Notes: generated by a model from the sequence alone, not told the origin. Numbered from the stretch's first letter, positions 19,278 to 29,708 are shown. The stretch: 64,000 bases of DNA from JBNAGF01 sp049801055 (GCF_049801055.1 NZ_JBNAGF010000010.1:1-64000); one strand, 5' to 3'. Program-made: numbers and translations.

Positions 19278-19828
19278 TCGACGGTCATGTCCGGGACACC
19301 GGTTGGTTTGTCGTCGATGGTGCGCGTGTTCTTTTCAACCCAGTAGGTACGGATGTCGTCGTCTGACTTCTGGTCCACCCATTTCTGCATGGTGTCCCGT
19401 TCTCCGGCATAATCCATGAAGGGCACGGCGTACCCGCAAGAGGTCTGCACCAAGTCGATGGTCAGGTCATAGATCTGTCGGGCGCTGCGATGGTTCGGGA
19501 ACAGGGGGGCGAGGTCTTCCCACCCTTCGTCGTCGCGATGCAAGGTGCGGGCGGTGCCATAGGTCCGGAGGATCATGGGCCGCTTGGTAAAGGAGCACCA
19601 CATCAGGGTCATCCTTGGGGTCTGCAGCAAATGCCCTGCGGTTTCGTTTCCGCTGCCGGTGATGTTCATCCAGACAATACGGTTCGCGTCCATGACCCTG
19701 AGGCTGTCCATTCCCTTGGGCGAGATGTTCACCCGCCCGTCCGACGCCGCAGAACCGCAAAAGAACATGTGCTGTTCTTTGATGAAGCTTTGATGCGCGG
19801 CATCAAGTGAGGGGAACTGTTTGGCCAT
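19274..19828 (-). CDS. Pyridoxamine 5'-phosphate oxidase-fold flavin-binding protein
   Basis: A 184-residue split-barrel protein. The pattern FFCGSAASDGRVNISPKGMDSL, followed by NRIVWMNITGSGNETAGHLL and the RMTLMWCSF strand, is typical of the PNPOx-like FMN or F420-binding family rather than of true PdxH. It may be a flavin-linked oxidoreductase acting on an unknown substrate. It sits nine bases after glmS and is coupled to the AlkD-like gene. Confidence 0.78.
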   Translation of the reverse strand: MAKQFPSLDAAHQSFIKEQHMFFCGSAASDGRVNISPKGMDSLRVMDANRIVWMNITGSGNETAGHLLQTPRMTLMWCSFTKRPMILRTYGTARTLHRDDEGWEDLAPLFPNHRSARQIYDLTIDLVQTSCGYAVPFMDYAGERDTMQKWVDQKSDDDIRTYWVEKNTRTIDDKPTGVPDMTVE

Positions 19829-19837
19829 GGGGCGACG

Positions 19838-21661
19838 TTACTCGACGGTTACGGATTTGGCCAGATTTCGGGGCTGGTCCACGTCGGTGCCCTTGGCCAC
19901 AGCCGTATGATAGGCCAGCAACTGCGCCGGAACCGCGTAGAGGATCGGCGCAAGTGTATCCTTGACCGCCGGCATTCGAATGGCCCGCCAGACGTCTTCT
20001 CCGGCCTCGGCGAGACCCGCTTCGTCGGAAACCAGAAGCACTTTGCCCTTGCGGGCCATCACTTCCTGCATGTTGGAGACCGTCTTATCAAAGATGTCGT
20101 CACGCGGCGCCAGAACGACCACGGGCATATGTTTGTCGATCAGAGCAATCGGGCCGTGCTTGAGTTCGCCTGACGCATAAGCTTCGGCGTGTATATAGCT
20201 GATTTCCTTAAGCTTCAAAGCCCCCTCGAGAGCCAGTGGATACATCAGGCCGCGCCCCAGGAACAGCACGTCTCGCGCCTCGCTCAGGCGTTGGGCAGCT
20301 TCCTGCAAAGTGTTGTTTTGCTCCAGCGCAACGTTGAGCACATTGGGCAGACCCCGCAGGGCCGCAACCTGATCCGAAAGGGTATCGTCGTCCAGCAGAC
20401 CGCGATCGCGCCCGGCTTTCAGCGCCAGCATCAGCAGAACGGTCAACTGGCAGGTAAAGGCCTTTGTCGAAGCCACGCCGACTTCGACCCCGGCGTGAAT
20501 CGGAAGCGTAAGGTCACTCTCGCGGGCGATCGAACTTTCAGGTACGTTGACGACGGATACAATCTTTTGAGCCTTTCCCTCGCAGTAGCGCAGGGCAGCG
20601 AGGGTATCGGCTGTTTCACCAGACTGACTGACGAACAAAGCGACTGTTCCGCTCGAGATCGGTGGTTCACGATATCGGAACTCCGAGGCGATATCGACTT
20701 CGACCGGAATTCGCGCCAACTGTTCGAACCAGTATTTCGCTGTGACGCAGGCATAGTAGGCTGTTCCACAGGCCACCATGGTTAGCCGTTCGATCTTGGA
20801 GAAATCAATGTCGCCGCCCGGCAGCACGATGTCATCGGCACCGGCTGGCAGGTAGTGGCTGATTGCCTCTCCGATCACTGTTGGCTGTTCGGCAATTTCT
20901 TTGGCCATGAAATGCTTGTGGCCGCCTTTGTCCACCCGCGTCTGATCCAACTGGATCCTGCGGACTTCACGGTTGGCCAGTTCGCCGTTTTCATCCCGGA
21001 TTTCAACGCCTGAACGGGTGACTACAGCCCGGTCACCTTCCTCGAGATAGGTGATACGGTCGGTCATAGGGGCCAATGCAATGGCGTCGGACCCGACATA
21101 CATTTCCCCGTCGCCATGGCCGATTGCCAAAGGTGAACCCTTGCGAGCCGCCACGATCAGGTCTTCTTCTCCATCGAAAAGGAAGGCCAGCGCGAATGCC
21201 CCTTCAAGCATGTCGATGGTTTTGTGGGCGGCTTCTACCGGGGATAGCCCGTCTTTCAGATGCCGCTCGGTCATCAAGGCGACGGTTTCGGTATCGGTTT
21301 CGGTTTGAAATGAAATGCCACTTTCGGCCAGTTCGGCGCGCAGTTCACGGTAATTCTCGACGATTCCATTATGCACCACGGCCACCGATCCAGCGCGATG
21401 CGGATGCGCGTTTCCAACCGATGGCGCGCCATGGGTGGCCCAGCGGGTGTGACCGATGCCTGACTTGCCCGCGAGCGGCTCGTGCACCAGAAGATCCGAC
21501 AAGTTGACCAGTTTTCCGACGGCCCGACGGCGATCCAGAGCACCGTCGTTCACAGTCGCGATTCCTGCGCTGTCATAGCCTCTGTACTCAAGTCTTTTCA
21601 GCGCCTCAACCAGTGTGGGCGCAACTTCGTGGCTGCCTAGAACCCCAACAATACCGCACAT
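19838..21661 (-). CDS. glmS: Glutamine-fructose-6-phosphate aminotransferase (isomerising)
   Basis: Makes glucosamine-6-phosphate from fructose-6-phosphate and glutamine, the entry step to UDP-GlcNAc for peptidoglycan and LPS. The N-terminal Cys of MCGIVGVLGS is the glutaminase nucleophile; two SIS sugar-isomerase domains follow, with ACGTAYYAC and SQSGETADT motifs, and the chain ends in AKSVTVE as expected. Length 607 is normal. The ATG shares one base with the glmU stop (TAATG), so UDP-GlcNAc synthesis genes are coupled. No glmS ribozyme is seen or expected here. Confidence 0.96.
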   Translation of the reverse strand: MCGIVGVLGSHEVAPTLVEALKRLEYRGYDSAGIATVNDGALDRRRAVGKLVNLSDLLVHEPLAGKSGIGHTRWATHGAPSVGNAHPHRAGSVAVVHNGIVENYRELRAELAESGISFQTETDTETVALMTERHLKDGLSPVEAAHKTIDMLEGAFALAFLFDGEEDLIVAARKGSPLAIGHGDGEMYVGSDAIALAPMTDRITYLEEGDRAVVTRSGVEIRDENGELANREVRRIQLDQTRVDKGGHKHFMAKEIAEQPTVIGEAISHYLPAGADDIVLPGGDIDFSKIERLTMVACGTAYYACVTAKYWFEQLARIPVEVDIASEFRYREPPISSGTVALFVSQSGETADTLAALRYCEGKAQKIVSVVNVPESSIARESDLTLPIHAGVEVGVASTKAFTCQLTVLLMLALKAGRDRGLLDDDTLSDQVAALRGLPNVLNVALEQNNTLQEAAQRLSEARDVLFLGRGLMYPLALEGALKLKEISYIHAEAYASGELKHGPIALIDKHMPVVVLAPRDDIFDKTVSNMQEVMARKGKVLLVSDEAGLAEAGEDVWRAIRMPAVKDTLAPILYAVPAQLLAYHTAVAKGTDVDQPRNLAKSVTVE

Positions 21662-23016
21662 TATTCCGCTCCTCTGGCGCGCTTTTCTTTTCTCGCCTTT
21701 AAGATATCGAACAATTTTCGCGCACGCCCTGGTTTGTTCTCCTGCGGTGCGCGCGACATGGCCAACGCGTTGTCTTCGACGTTCTTCGTGATGACCGATC
21801 CGCTGGCCGTCATGGCCCCCGATCCGACCTTGACCGGCGCGACGAGCATCGTGTTGGAGCCGATAAAAACATTCTCTCCGATCTCGGTCCGGTGTTTCAT
21901 AACGCCGTCATAGTTGCAGGTAATGGTGCCTGCTCCGATGTTGGAACCGCTGCCAACCGAGGCATCGCCGACATAGCTCAGATGGTTGACCTTGGCACCT
22001 TCGCCCAGATTGGCATTCTTGATTTCCACGAAATTGCCGATCTTCGTGTTCTCTGCCAGTTCCGCGCCGGGCCGTAACCGAGCATATGGCCCGACCACTG
22101 CGCCACGACTGACGTGACAGCCTTCAAGGTGGGAAAAGGCACGGATGTGGGCGCCGCTTTCCACGGTGACACCGGGGCCGAAAACCACGTTGGGTTCGAT
22201 AACCGTATCGCGCCCGATCGCGGTGTCCTGTGCGAGATACACAGTTTCCGGAGCCATCAGCGTGACCCCGAGCTCGAGCAGTTCGGCCCGGGCGCGGGTC
22301 TGGAAAACGGCATCGGCGTTGGCGAGTTCAGCCCGCGAGTTGATGCCAAGTGTTTCGCTTTCGTCACAGGCAATTGCAGTGACACCCAGTCCGCGTTTAC
22401 GAGCAAGCTCTACCACATCGGTCAGATAGTATTCACCAGAGGCATTGCTATTTCCGACTTCGCTGATGAGTTGAAACAAAAGTTGAGACCGGCAGGCCAT
22501 CAACCCGCTGTTGCAGAAAGTTATTGCACGTTCCCGCGCCGTGGCGTCCTTGAACTCAACAATTCGTTCCAGTGTTTCGCCCTGCATGACCAACCGGCCG
22601 TAGCGGGCCGGGTCGGCGGCGTCAAAACCCAGAATGACAAGATCGTGCCGGCTGCGGGCCTCGATCATACGCTCCAGCGTCTCGGGCTGGATGAACGGTG
22701 TATCTCCGTAAAGAACCACGACATCCCCGTCGAAACCTTCCAGCGCCACACGGGCCTGATCTACGGCATGGGCCGTCCCGAGTTGCTCTTCCTGTTTCAC
22801 GATGATGGCATCGGGGTCCTCGGTCCGGGCGACTATTTCCACCGCATCCGATCCATGCCCTGTCACGATGACCGTGCGGGCAGCCTCGAGCCCGGCTCCG
22901 GCGCGCATGGCGTGTATTAGCATCGGAACCTGGGCAATCGGGTGCAGAACTTTGGGCAGGTCGGATTTCATCCGTGTGCCTTTGCCGGCGGCCAGAACGA
23001 TAAGGGCAGTGCTCAT
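21661..23016 (-). CDS. glmU: Bifunctional GlcNAc-1-phosphate uridyltransferase / glucosamine-1-phosphate acetyltransferase
   Basis: Catalyses the last two steps to UDP-GlcNAc. The N-terminal pyrophosphorylase domain has LAAGKGTRMKSDLPKVLHPI (residues 7-26) and VVLYGDTPFI; the C-terminal half is a left-handed beta-helix acetyltransferase with IGNFVEIKNA, NHLSYVGDA and GAGTITCNYDG. 451 residues is the usual length. First gene of the minus-strand run glmU-glmS-flavin protein-AlkD and divergent from gph, with a 153-base gap in which no confident promoter was picked out. Confidence 0.96.
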   Translation of the reverse strand: MSTALIVLAAGKGTRMKSDLPKVLHPIAQVPMLIHAMRAGAGLEAARTVIVTGHGSDAVEIVARTEDPDAIIVKQEEQLGTAHAVDQARVALEGFDGDVVVLYGDTPFIQPETLERMIEARSRHDLVILGFDAADPARYGRLVMQGETLERIVEFKDATARERAITFCNSGLMACRSQLLFQLISEVGNSNASGEYYLTDVVELARKRGLGVTAIACDESETLGINSRAELANADAVFQTRARAELLELGVTLMAPETVYLAQDTAIGRDTVIEPNVVFGPGVTVESGAHIRAFSHLEGCHVSRGAVVGPYARLRPGAELAENTKIGNFVEIKNANLGEGAKVNHLSYVGDASVGSGSNIGAGTITCNYDGVMKHRTEIGENVFIGSNTMLVAPVKVGSGAMTASGSVITKNVEDNALAMSRAPQENKPGRARKLFDILKARKEKRARGAE

Positions 23017-23169
23017 AAATCAATTACTCTTTGTTATTTGCGGCCTGTTTTAGCTGTTGAACCGGGCGGCGCAAGGTGGCGGGCGATCAAACTCGGTTGC
23101 GAACTGCAACAAGCTGGTGCACAGGAGGGGCGGAAACACGCCGATTGGGCAAAATGCAGGATTCAGTTG

Positions 23170-23832
23170 ATGCGCACAGTCATATTCGATCTGGACGGAA
23201 CACTCGCGGACACGTCCGGTGACCTGCTGGCGGCGGCCAACGCGTGTTTCCGGCAGATGGGTCATGGTGATGTTCTGCAACCTGGAGCCGATGCAGGCAT
23301 TGCCCTGCGTGGCGGGCGGATGATGCTGACCCGCGGGTTGGAGCGCATCGGCGCCTATGATGCGGATACCGTCGACCGGTTTTATCCGATCCTGCTGGAT
23401 GCCTATCGCGAAGCGATCGACCTACATACCGAATTCTACCCTGGTGCGTTACAAGCGGTGGGCAATTTGAAAACGCTTGGATACGGCGTGGGCATCTGCA
23501 CGAACAAACCCGAAGCCTTGGCTGATCTTCTGTTGAGGCGGCTGGGTGTGCGCGATGAATTCGCATCGCTGATCGGCGCCGATACCCTGCCGGTGCGCAA
23601 GCCTGATCCCGAGCCGTTGCGAGAGGCCGCCCGCAGGGCCGGAGGCAATCCCGATCTGTGCGTGTTGATCGGCGATTCAGATACCGACCGAAACACGGCG
23701 CGAAATGCAGGGGTGCCGTCCGTGCTTGTTACCTTTGGTCCGTCCGGGGCGGACATGGCTGCATTGGAGCCAGAAGGGTTGCTCGATCATTTCGATGCAT
23801 TGCCGGAAATGGTTTCGCGCCTGATCGGTTAA
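23170..23832 (+). CDS. gph: HAD-family phosphatase, phosphoglycolate phosphatase-like
   Basis: A 220-residue haloacid dehalogenase superfamily phosphatase. Motif I is FDLDGTLAD with Asp7 as nucleophile, motif II is CTNKPE, the conserved Lys lies in RKPDPEPL, and motif IV is GDSDTDRNTARNAG. Similarity to phosphoglycolate phosphatase (removing 2-phosphoglycolate) is good, but HAD substrate specificity is uncertain. The ATG at 23170 fits the start of the fold and follows an AGGA; upstream in-frame codons are poor candidates. Confidence 0.85.
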   Translation: MRTVIFDLDGTLADTSGDLLAAANACFRQMGHGDVLQPGADAGIALRGGRMMLTRGLERIGAYDADTVDRFYPILLDAYREAIDLHTEFYPGALQAVGNLKTLGYGVGICTNKPEALADLLLRRLGVRDEFASLIGADTLPVRKPDPEPLREAARRAGGNPDLCVLIGDSDTDRNTARNAGVPSVLVTFGPSGADMAALEPEGLLDHFDALPEMVSRLIG

Positions 23833-23924
23833 CGCAAGCGCGGGTTGGAAACTGGCGTTTCGGCTTCTGAAATCGACAGGTTACAGGCTTGACCGGCTGT
23901 GAGCTTGGCCGCAAAACCTATGCC

Positions 23925-25121
23925 ATGACCGAAAAGTTCACAGGCAGTTTCACCCAGCAGGAACCGATTCCCGATGAGGCAATCGAAGCGGCTTTGGCGG
24001 TTTTGCGCCATGGTCGGCTGCACCGCTACAACGTCGTCGAGGCCGAGTTGAGCGAAACGGCATTGCTGGAACAGGAGTTCGCAGCCCTGACCGGAGCGCG
24101 ATATTGCGTTGCCGTCGCATCTGGTGGTTACGCCATGGCATTGGCGCTTCGCTCAGCAGGGGTGCAGCCTGGCGATTCAGTTTTGACCAATGCATTTACG
24201 CTCGCGCCGGTGCCCGGAGCAATCGCCTCGGTCGGTGCCAAGCCCGTGTTTGTCGGAGTGACGCGGAACCTGACTATCGATCTTGAGGATCTGGTCGCCA
24301 AGGCCGACCAGGCTTCGGTCCTGTTGTTAAGCCATATGCGTGGGCATGTATGCGACATGGATCGGCTGATGGAGATCTGCAGCGCCTCCGGGCTCAGGGT
24401 GATCGAAGATTGCGCACACACAATGGGTGCCGAATGGAACGGCGTTCCGTCCGGGCGGCATGGTTTGGCGGGTTGTTACTCCTGCCAGACCTATAAACAT
24501 GTGAATTCCGGGGAAGGTGGTTTGCTGGTCACCGACGACGAGGAATTCGCGGCCCGGTCCATCGTGATGTCGGGATCCTACATGTTGTACGAGCGCCACC
24601 TTGCGGCACCCGGACCAGAAGTTTTTGAGCGGATCAAGTATCACACGCCGAATATCTCCGGGCGGATGGACAATCTGCGTGCGGCGATCCTGCGTCCGCA
24701 ATTGCGCGATCTGAAACAGCAGGTGGCACGGTGGAATGACCGCTACCGCCGTCTCGAAGCAGGATTGCGGAACATTCCGGGGCTGACGGTGATAGAGCGC
24801 CCGGAAATGGAGCAGTATGTTGGCTCCTCGATCCAGTTTCTGCTTTTGGACTGGCAAGAGAGCAAATTGCTCGACGTCATGCGCAGATGTTCCGAACGAG
24901 GCGTTGAGTTGAAGTGGTTTGGTGCCGCCGAACCGTCGGCGTTCACTTCCAGATATGACAGTTGGCGCTATGCGAACAGCACGCCCATGCCCAGTAGTGA
25001 CCGGATTCTGGCGGGTATCCTCGACATGCGAGTGCCGCTGACCTTCAGTCTTGATGATTGTGATCTGATCGCGCGGATTATCCGGTCCGAGGTTGGCGCA
25101 GTCTATCAATCGGACGCCTGA
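23925..25121 (+). CDS. DegT/DnrJ/EryC1/StrS-type PLP aminotransferase
   Basis: A fold-type I PLP enzyme of the sugar-aminotransferase class, 398 residues from the ATG at 23925 (a TTG at 23889 would add 12 residues; neither has a strong ribosome-binding site). The PLP Lys is Lys191 in QTYKHVNSGEGG and the cofactor-ring Asp is in IEDCAHTMGA. Family members transaminate keto-sugars or make AHBA-type compounds. No nucleotide-sugar genes lie nearby, so the gene is an orphan and its substrate is open. It stands between gph and the leucine-catabolic operon with gaps on both sides. Confidence 0.8.
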   Translation: MTEKFTGSFTQQEPIPDEAIEAALAVLRHGRLHRYNVVEAELSETALLEQEFAALTGARYCVAVASGGYAMALALRSAGVQPGDSVLTNAFTLAPVPGAIASVGAKPVFVGVTRNLTIDLEDLVAKADQASVLLLSHMRGHVCDMDRLMEICSASGLRVIEDCAHTMGAEWNGVPSGRHGLAGCYSCQTYKHVNSGEGGLLVTDDEEFAARSIVMSGSYMLYERHLAAPGPEVFERIKYHTPNISGRMDNLRAAILRPQLRDLKQQVARWNDRYRRLEAGLRNIPGLTVIERPEMEQYVGSSIQFLLLDWQESKLLDVMRRCSERGVELKWFGAAEPSAFTSRYDSWRYANSTPMPSSDRILAGILDMRVPLTFSLDDCDLIARIIRSEVGAVYQSDA

Positions 25122-25216
25122 TTCAGCCGGGTATGCTCACAACCCGTCAGTTCCCGAAATGGCAGTGGCTGGCCGCAGCCTGATTCCGCCGTGGTTTTCC
25201 GCCTGCAGCTAAATGA

Positions 25217-25246
25217 TTGACCGGTGCCCTGATTCCCTGTTATGCC
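25217..25246 (+). promoter_or_regulatory. Candidate sigma-70 promoter of the leucine-catabolic operon
   Basis: TTGACC (25217-25222) followed after 17-18 bases by TTATGC/TATGCC (25240-25246), about 40 bases upstream of the isovaleryl-CoA dehydrogenase start. Spacing is good and the -35 matches five of six positions; the -10 is weak. Confidence 0.4.
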
Positions 25247-25251
25247 GTTAT

Positions 25252-25265
25252 TGAACGGTTGTTCA
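25252..25265. promoter_or_regulatory. Palindromic operator candidate near the operon's transcription start
   Basis: TGAAC-GGTT-GTTCA is a perfect 5-bp inverted repeat with a 4-base centre, just downstream of the candidate -10, where a bound repressor would block initiation. TetR-type regulators of acyl-CoA catabolism bind sites of this style. No regulator gene is next to the operon in this window. Confidence 0.35.
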
Positions 25266-25286
25266 TTAATGCGAGGGGAGGGTGCG

Positions 25287-26450
25287 ATGTTCAACGCAAC
25301 CATGCAATTCGATCTCGGCGAGGACGTAAACGCGCTTCGCGAAATGGTGCATCGCTGGGCGCAAGAGCGCGTTAAACCGATGGCGGCTGATATCGACCAG
25401 ACCAACGAGTTTCCGGCCGAGCTCTGGCAAGAGATGGGCGAACTGGGTCTGCTGGGCATTACTGTTCCCGAAGAATTCGGTGGCGCCGATATGGGTTATC
25501 TTGCCCATACCATTGCGGTCGAAGAGGTCGCGCGGGCCAGTGCCTCGGTTTCACTGTCCTATGGCGCACATTCCAACCTCTGTGTGAATCAGATCAAGCT
25601 CAACGGAACTGCCGAGCAAAAGCAGAAATACCTGCCAAGGCTTGTTTCCGGTGAAAATGTCGGCGCACTGGCCATGTCGGAACCTTCTGCCGGTTCCGAT
25701 GTTGTCTCAATGAAGCTGCGCGCCGAAAAACGAAACGACCACTATCGACTGAACGGCAACAAATACTGGATCACCAACGGGCCGGATGCGGATACGCTGG
25801 TGGTCTATGCAAAGACTGATCCTGAGGCCGGATCGAAGGGCATTACCGCTTTCCTGATCGAAAAGGAGATGAAGGGATTTTCGACATCACCCCATTTCGA
25901 CAAGCTGGGTATGCGTGGTTCGAACACAGCCGAACTGATTTTCGAGGATTGTGAAGTCCCGTTCGAAAACGTGCTTGGCGAAGAGGGCCGGGGCGTTGCG
26001 GTGCTGATGTCCGGTCTGGACTATGAGCGGGTGGTTCTTGCTGGCATCGGCACGGGTATCATGGCCGCCTGTCTCGATGAGGTCATGCCTTACATGGCCG
26101 AGCGTAAGCAGTTCGGCAAACCGATCGGTTCGTTCCAACTGATGCAGGGCAAGATGGCCGACATGTATACGGCGATGAACTCGGCCCGGGCCTATATCTA
26201 CGAGGTCGCAAAAGCCTGCGATCGTGGTGAGGTCACCCGACAGGATGCCGCCGCCTGCTGTCTGTATGCCTCTGAGCAGGCAATGGTGCAGGCCCATCAG
26301 GCCGTACAGGCATTTGGTGGCGCGGGCTATCTGTCGGACAACCCTGTTGGCCGCATTTTCCGGGATGCCAAGCTGATGGAGATCGGGGCAGGGACCAGCG
26401 AGATCCGCCGCATGCTGATCGGTCGTGAAATGATGAGCAAGATGCTCTGA
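25287..26450 (+). CDS. ivd: Isovaleryl-CoA dehydrogenase
   Basis: Flavoprotein oxidising isovaleryl-CoA to 3-methylcrotonyl-CoA in leucine degradation, passing electrons to ETF. The 387-residue protein has the acyl-CoA dehydrogenase layout; Glu247 in [11 protein letters not shown] occupies the position used as catalytic base in isovaleryl-CoA dehydrogenases rather than the Glu near the C terminus used by medium-chain enzymes. [11 protein letters not shown] and [10 protein letters not shown] are the FAD-contact motifs. GAGGGGAGGG precedes the ATG at 25287. First gene of the operon. Confidence 0.93.
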   Translation: MFNATMQFDLGEDVNALREMVHRWAQERVKPMAADIDQTNEFPAELWQEMGELGLLGITVPEEFGGADMGYLAHTIAVEEVARASASVSLSYGAHSNLCVNQIKLNGTAEQKQKYLPRLVSGENVGALAMSEPSAGSDVVSMKLRAEKRNDHYRLNGNKYWITNGPDADTLVVYAKTDPEAGSKGITAFLIEKEMKGFSTSPHFDKLGMRGSNTAELIFEDCEVPFENVLGEEGRGVAVLMSGLDYERVVLAGIGTGIMAACLDEVMPYMAERKQFGKPIGSFQLMQGKMADMYTAMNSARAYIYEVAKACDRGEVTRQDAAACCLYASEQAMVQAHQAVQAFGGAGYLSDNPVGRIFRDAKLMEIGAGTSEIRRMLIGREMMSKML

Positions 26451-26466
26451 CCGGCGGCTGCGGACA

Positions 26467-28005
26467 ATGGCGATGCGGGATGTCGGGACGATACCGGGCT
26501 TGAAGCCAGAGGGGGGCTGGGACATTCCCGCCCGTCTCAACATGGCGCGGCAGTGCCTGTCCCAATCTTCTGATGCGATTGCGATTAAAGAACTCTCGGG
26601 CGGCTTTTGCCGCGAAGTGAGCTTTGCCGAATTGTCGGAGATGACCGATGGCATCGCCCGCCGTTTGGTGCGCGAAGTTTCCCCGGGTGATCGTGTCGGG
26701 GTGCTGCTCAGCCAGTCGCCTTGGTGCGCAGCAGCCCATCTGGCGATCTGGAAGATCGGCGCGATTTCTGTTCCGCTGTTCAAACTGTTTCAGCATGATG
26801 CGCTGGCCTCCCGGCTTGGCGATGCAGGTGTGGAATACGTGCTGACAGATGCCGAAGGCGCAGCGCAGCTCAGCGATCTGGCGACCCCTCTCATGGCCGC
26901 GGAGATCGGTATCGGGGGCGATCCTGTTTCCTTTGCCGATACGGGGCCTGAGGATCCGGCCGTGTTGATCTATACTTCGGGAACGACCGGCAGCCCCAAA
27001 GGGGCCTTGCACGGTCACCGGGTTCTGACCGGGCACCTCCCTGGTGTTTCGATAAGCCACAATCATCTCCGAGATGGTGATTGCCTCTGGACCCCAGCCG
27101 ACTGGGCTTGGATCGGTGGTCTGTTCGATGTTCTGATGCCCGGGCTGGCACTGGGAATTCCGGTCGTCGCCGGGCGGCTTGACAAGTTCAGCGCGAATGC
27201 CTGCGCCGCTTTGGTTGCACGAGCCGGCGTGCGCAATGTCTTCTTTCCACCCACTGCGCTGCGCATGTTGAAAACCGACGGCATGTCGATTCCCGATCTG
27301 CGCTCGGTTGCCTCGGGCGGTGAGCCATTGGGTGCCGAGATGCTGGAATGGGGCCGCAGCGCCTTCGGGCTGGAGATCAACGAATTCTATGGCCAAACAG
27401 AGTGCAACATGATCGCTTCGTCCTGTGCCACAGACTTTCCTGTGCGACCCGGCTGCATCGGCAAGACTGTGCCCGGACACGAGATTGCCGTTCTTGATGC
27501 AGATGGTCAGCCCACAGCAGACGAAGGGGATGTTGCGGTGCGACGTGGATCCGCTTCGATGATGCTGGAATACTGGAACAACCCATCCGCCACCGCCGAC
27601 AAGTTTCGCGGTGACTGGCTGATCACCGGCGATCGCGGCATCTGGGAGGGCGACTACCTGCGCTTTGTCGGCCGCGAGGATGACGTGATCACCAGCGCGG
27701 GATACCGTATCGGACCCTCTGAAATCGAAGATTGCCTGCTCACGCACCCGGATGTCGCAACCGTGGGCGTTGTCGGTAAGCCGGACGAACTGCGAACGGA
27801 AATCGTGAAAGCATATGTGGTGCTGAAACCGGGTGCGGCGACGTCTGAAAAGGTCCTGCAAGATTGGGTTCGGGGCAGGCTCGCACATCATTCATTTCCG
27901 CGAGAAATCGATTTTCTGGATGTTTTGCCGATGACCGTGACCGGCAAGGTGATCCGAAAGGAACTCAAGCGCCGCGCAGCGGCGGAACAGGAGGCTGACC
28001 AGTGA
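26467..28005 (+). CDS. AMP-forming acyl-CoA synthetase
   Basis: ANL-superfamily adenylating ligase, 512 residues, that should activate a carboxylic acid to its CoA thioester. The P-loop [10 protein letters not shown] is at 170-179, [10 protein letters not shown] forms the adenylate motif, ITGDRG precedes the hinge, and the catalytic Lys is in [10 protein letters not shown] near the C terminus. Set between isovaleryl-CoA dehydrogenase and the methylcrotonyl-CoA carboxylase, it may activate isovalerate, a methylcrotonate or acetoacetate; the sequence alone does not choose. It starts 16 bases after ivd. Confidence 0.85.
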   Translation: MAMRDVGTIPGLKPEGGWDIPARLNMARQCLSQSSDAIAIKELSGGFCREVSFAELSEMTDGIARRLVREVSPGDRVGVLLSQSPWCAAAHLAIWKIGAISVPLFKLFQHDALASRLGDAGVEYVLTDAEGAAQLSDLATPLMAAEIGIGGDPVSFADTGPEDPAVLIYTSGTTGSPKGALHGHRVLTGHLPGVSISHNHLRDGDCLWTPADWAWIGGLFDVLMPGLALGIPVVAGRLDKFSANACAALVARAGVRNVFFPPTALRMLKTDGMSIPDLRSVASGGEPLGAEMLEWGRSAFGLEINEFYGQTECNMIASSCATDFPVRPGCIGKTVPGHEIAVLDADGQPTADEGDVAVRRGSASMMLEYWNNPSATADKFRGDWLITGDRGIWEGDYLRFVGREDDVITSAGYRIGPSEIEDCLLTHPDVATVGVVGKPDELRTEIVKAYVVLKPGAATSEKVLQDWVRGRLAHHSFPREIDFLDVLPMTVTGKVIRKELKRRAAAEQEADQ

Positions 28006-29606
28006 AACTCACGTCCAAAGCCATGCCCTCATCCGAGGGGTTCAAGGCCAACCGGGCTGCCCATCTTGAGGCTCTGGCGCAGATCTCGCAAGCAGCCGAG
28101 GCCGCCCGGGTGGGTGGCGGAGAGAAATCGCGCGCCCGGCACGAGGCGCGCGGTAAGATGTTGCCGCGCCGACGGGTGGCGAATTTGCTTGATCCCGGGT
28201 CACCGTTCCTGGAAATCGGTTCCACGGCGGCACATGACATGTACGATGGCGCGGCCCCCTGCGCCGGTGTCGTTGCGGGAATTGGCCGGGTGCATGGGCA
28301 AGAGGTCATGGTGGTCTGCAATGACGCCACGGTGAAGGGCGGCACGTACTATCCCATGACGGTCAAAAAGCACCTGCGCGCGCAGGAGATTGCCGAGGAA
28401 AACCATCTGCCCTGTATCTATCTGGTGGATTCCGGTGGCGCCAACCTGCCCAATCAGGACGAGGTCTTCCCCGACCGTGACCATTTCGGGCGTATCTTCT
28501 ACAACCAGGCCCGGATGTCCTCCAAAGGCATCCCGCAGATCGCGGTGGTGATGGGCTCCTGTACCGCTGGCGGCGCTTATGTTCCGGCCATGTCCGACGT
28601 GACCATCATCGTCAAGGAACAGGGCACGATCTTTCTGGCCGGCCCGCCGCTGGTCAAGGCCGCCACCGGCGAGGTGGTGAGCGCCGAGGATCTGGGCGGC
28701 GGCGACGTGCACACCCGCCTGTCCGGAGTGGCGGATTATCTGGCTGAGGATGACACCCATGCGCTGGCACTGGCCCGGCGTGCGGTGGAATCGCTCAACA
28801 AGCGCAAGCCCCAAACGGTGGACTGGCAGAGCCCGGAAAACCCGGCCTATGACCCCGAGGAGATCCTCGGCGTGGTGCCGGGCGACCTGCGCACACCCTA
28901 TGACATCCGAGAGGTGATCGCGCGGTTGGTGGACGGGTCGCGCTTTGACGAGTTCAAGCCGCGCTTTGGCGAAACGCTCGTGACTGGATTTGCCCATGTC
29001 AAAGGCTGCCCTGTCGGCATCATCGCCAACAATGGCGTGTTGTTCTCCGAAGCGGCCCAGAAAGGCGCACATTTCGTCGAGCTCTGCTCCCAGCGCAAGA
29101 TCCCGCTCCTGTTCCTGCAGAACATCACCGGCTTCATGGTGGGCCGCAAATACGAAAACGAGGGCATCGCGCGCCACGGCGCCAAGATGGTCACCGCGGT
29201 TGCCTCCACCAACGTGCCCAAGATCACCATGCTGGTGGGCGGCTCGTTTGGGGCGGGCAATTACGGCATGGCCGGGCGCGCCTATCAGCCCCGGTTCCTG
29301 TGGACCTGGCCCAATTCCCGCATCTCGGTGATGGGCGGCGAACAGGCGGCAGGCGTGCTGGCAACGGTGAAACGCGACGCCATCGAACGGGCAGGCGAGA
29401 CCTGGTCGGCCGAGGACGAAGCCGCCTTCAAGCAGCCCACCATCGACATGTTCGAGCACCAGTCGCACCCGCTTTATGCCTCGGCCCGGCTCTGGGATGA
29501 CGGCATCATCGACCCGCGAAAATCCCGCGACGTACTGGCATTGTCGCTTAGTGCTGCACTCAACGCCCCAATCGAAGACACACGCTTTGGCGTGTTCCGG
29601 ATGTGA
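28002..29606 (+). CDS. mccB: 3-methylcrotonyl-CoA carboxylase beta subunit (carboxyltransferase)
   Basis: Transfers CO2 from carboxybiotin to 3-methylcrotonyl-CoA, giving 3-methylglutaconyl-CoA. The 534-residue protein has the paired crotonase-like carboxyltransferase halves, with [20 protein letters not shown] in the first half and [20 protein letters not shown] in the second, characteristic of methylcrotonyl rather than propionyl carboxylases. The GTG start overlaps the synthetase stop by four bases (GTGA). A nuclease-like gene separates it from the alpha subunit. Confidence 0.94.
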   Translation: MKLTSKAMPSSEGFKANRAAHLEALAQISQAAEAARVGGGEKSRARHEARGKMLPRRRVANLLDPGSPFLEIGSTAAHDMYDGAAPCAGVVAGIGRVHGQEVMVVCNDATVKGGTYYPMTVKKHLRAQEIAEENHLPCIYLVDSGGANLPNQDEVFPDRDHFGRIFYNQARMSSKGIPQIAVVMGSCTAGGAYVPAMSDVTIIVKEQGTIFLAGPPLVKAATGEVVSAEDLGGGDVHTRLSGVADYLAEDDTHALALARRAVESLNKRKPQTVDWQSPENPAYDPEEILGVVPGDLRTPYDIREVIARLVDGSRFDEFKPRFGETLVTGFAHVKGCPVGIIANNGVLFSEAAQKGAHFVELCSQRKIPLLFLQNITGFMVGRKYENEGIARHGAKMVTAVASTNVPKITMLVGGSFGAGNYGMAGRAYQPRFLWTWPNSRISVMGGEQAAGVLATVKRDAIERAGETWSAEDEAAFKQPTIDMFEHQSHPLYASARLWDDGIIDPRKSRDVLALSLSAALNAPIEDTRFGVFRM

Positions 29607-29708
29607 GGTCGATTATGCGTTCCAATTCAATGCGAACTTCACTCTTGCGGGCAAGCTCTGTGACAGCGACTTTGCCAAGACTACGAATCTCGGAACCTGG
29701 CAAAGAAA

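Noticed and set aside
26233..27891. Long open frame on the minus strand opposite the acyl-CoA synthetase
   Set aside because: Low-complexity product with no domain, fully covered by ivd and the synthetase.
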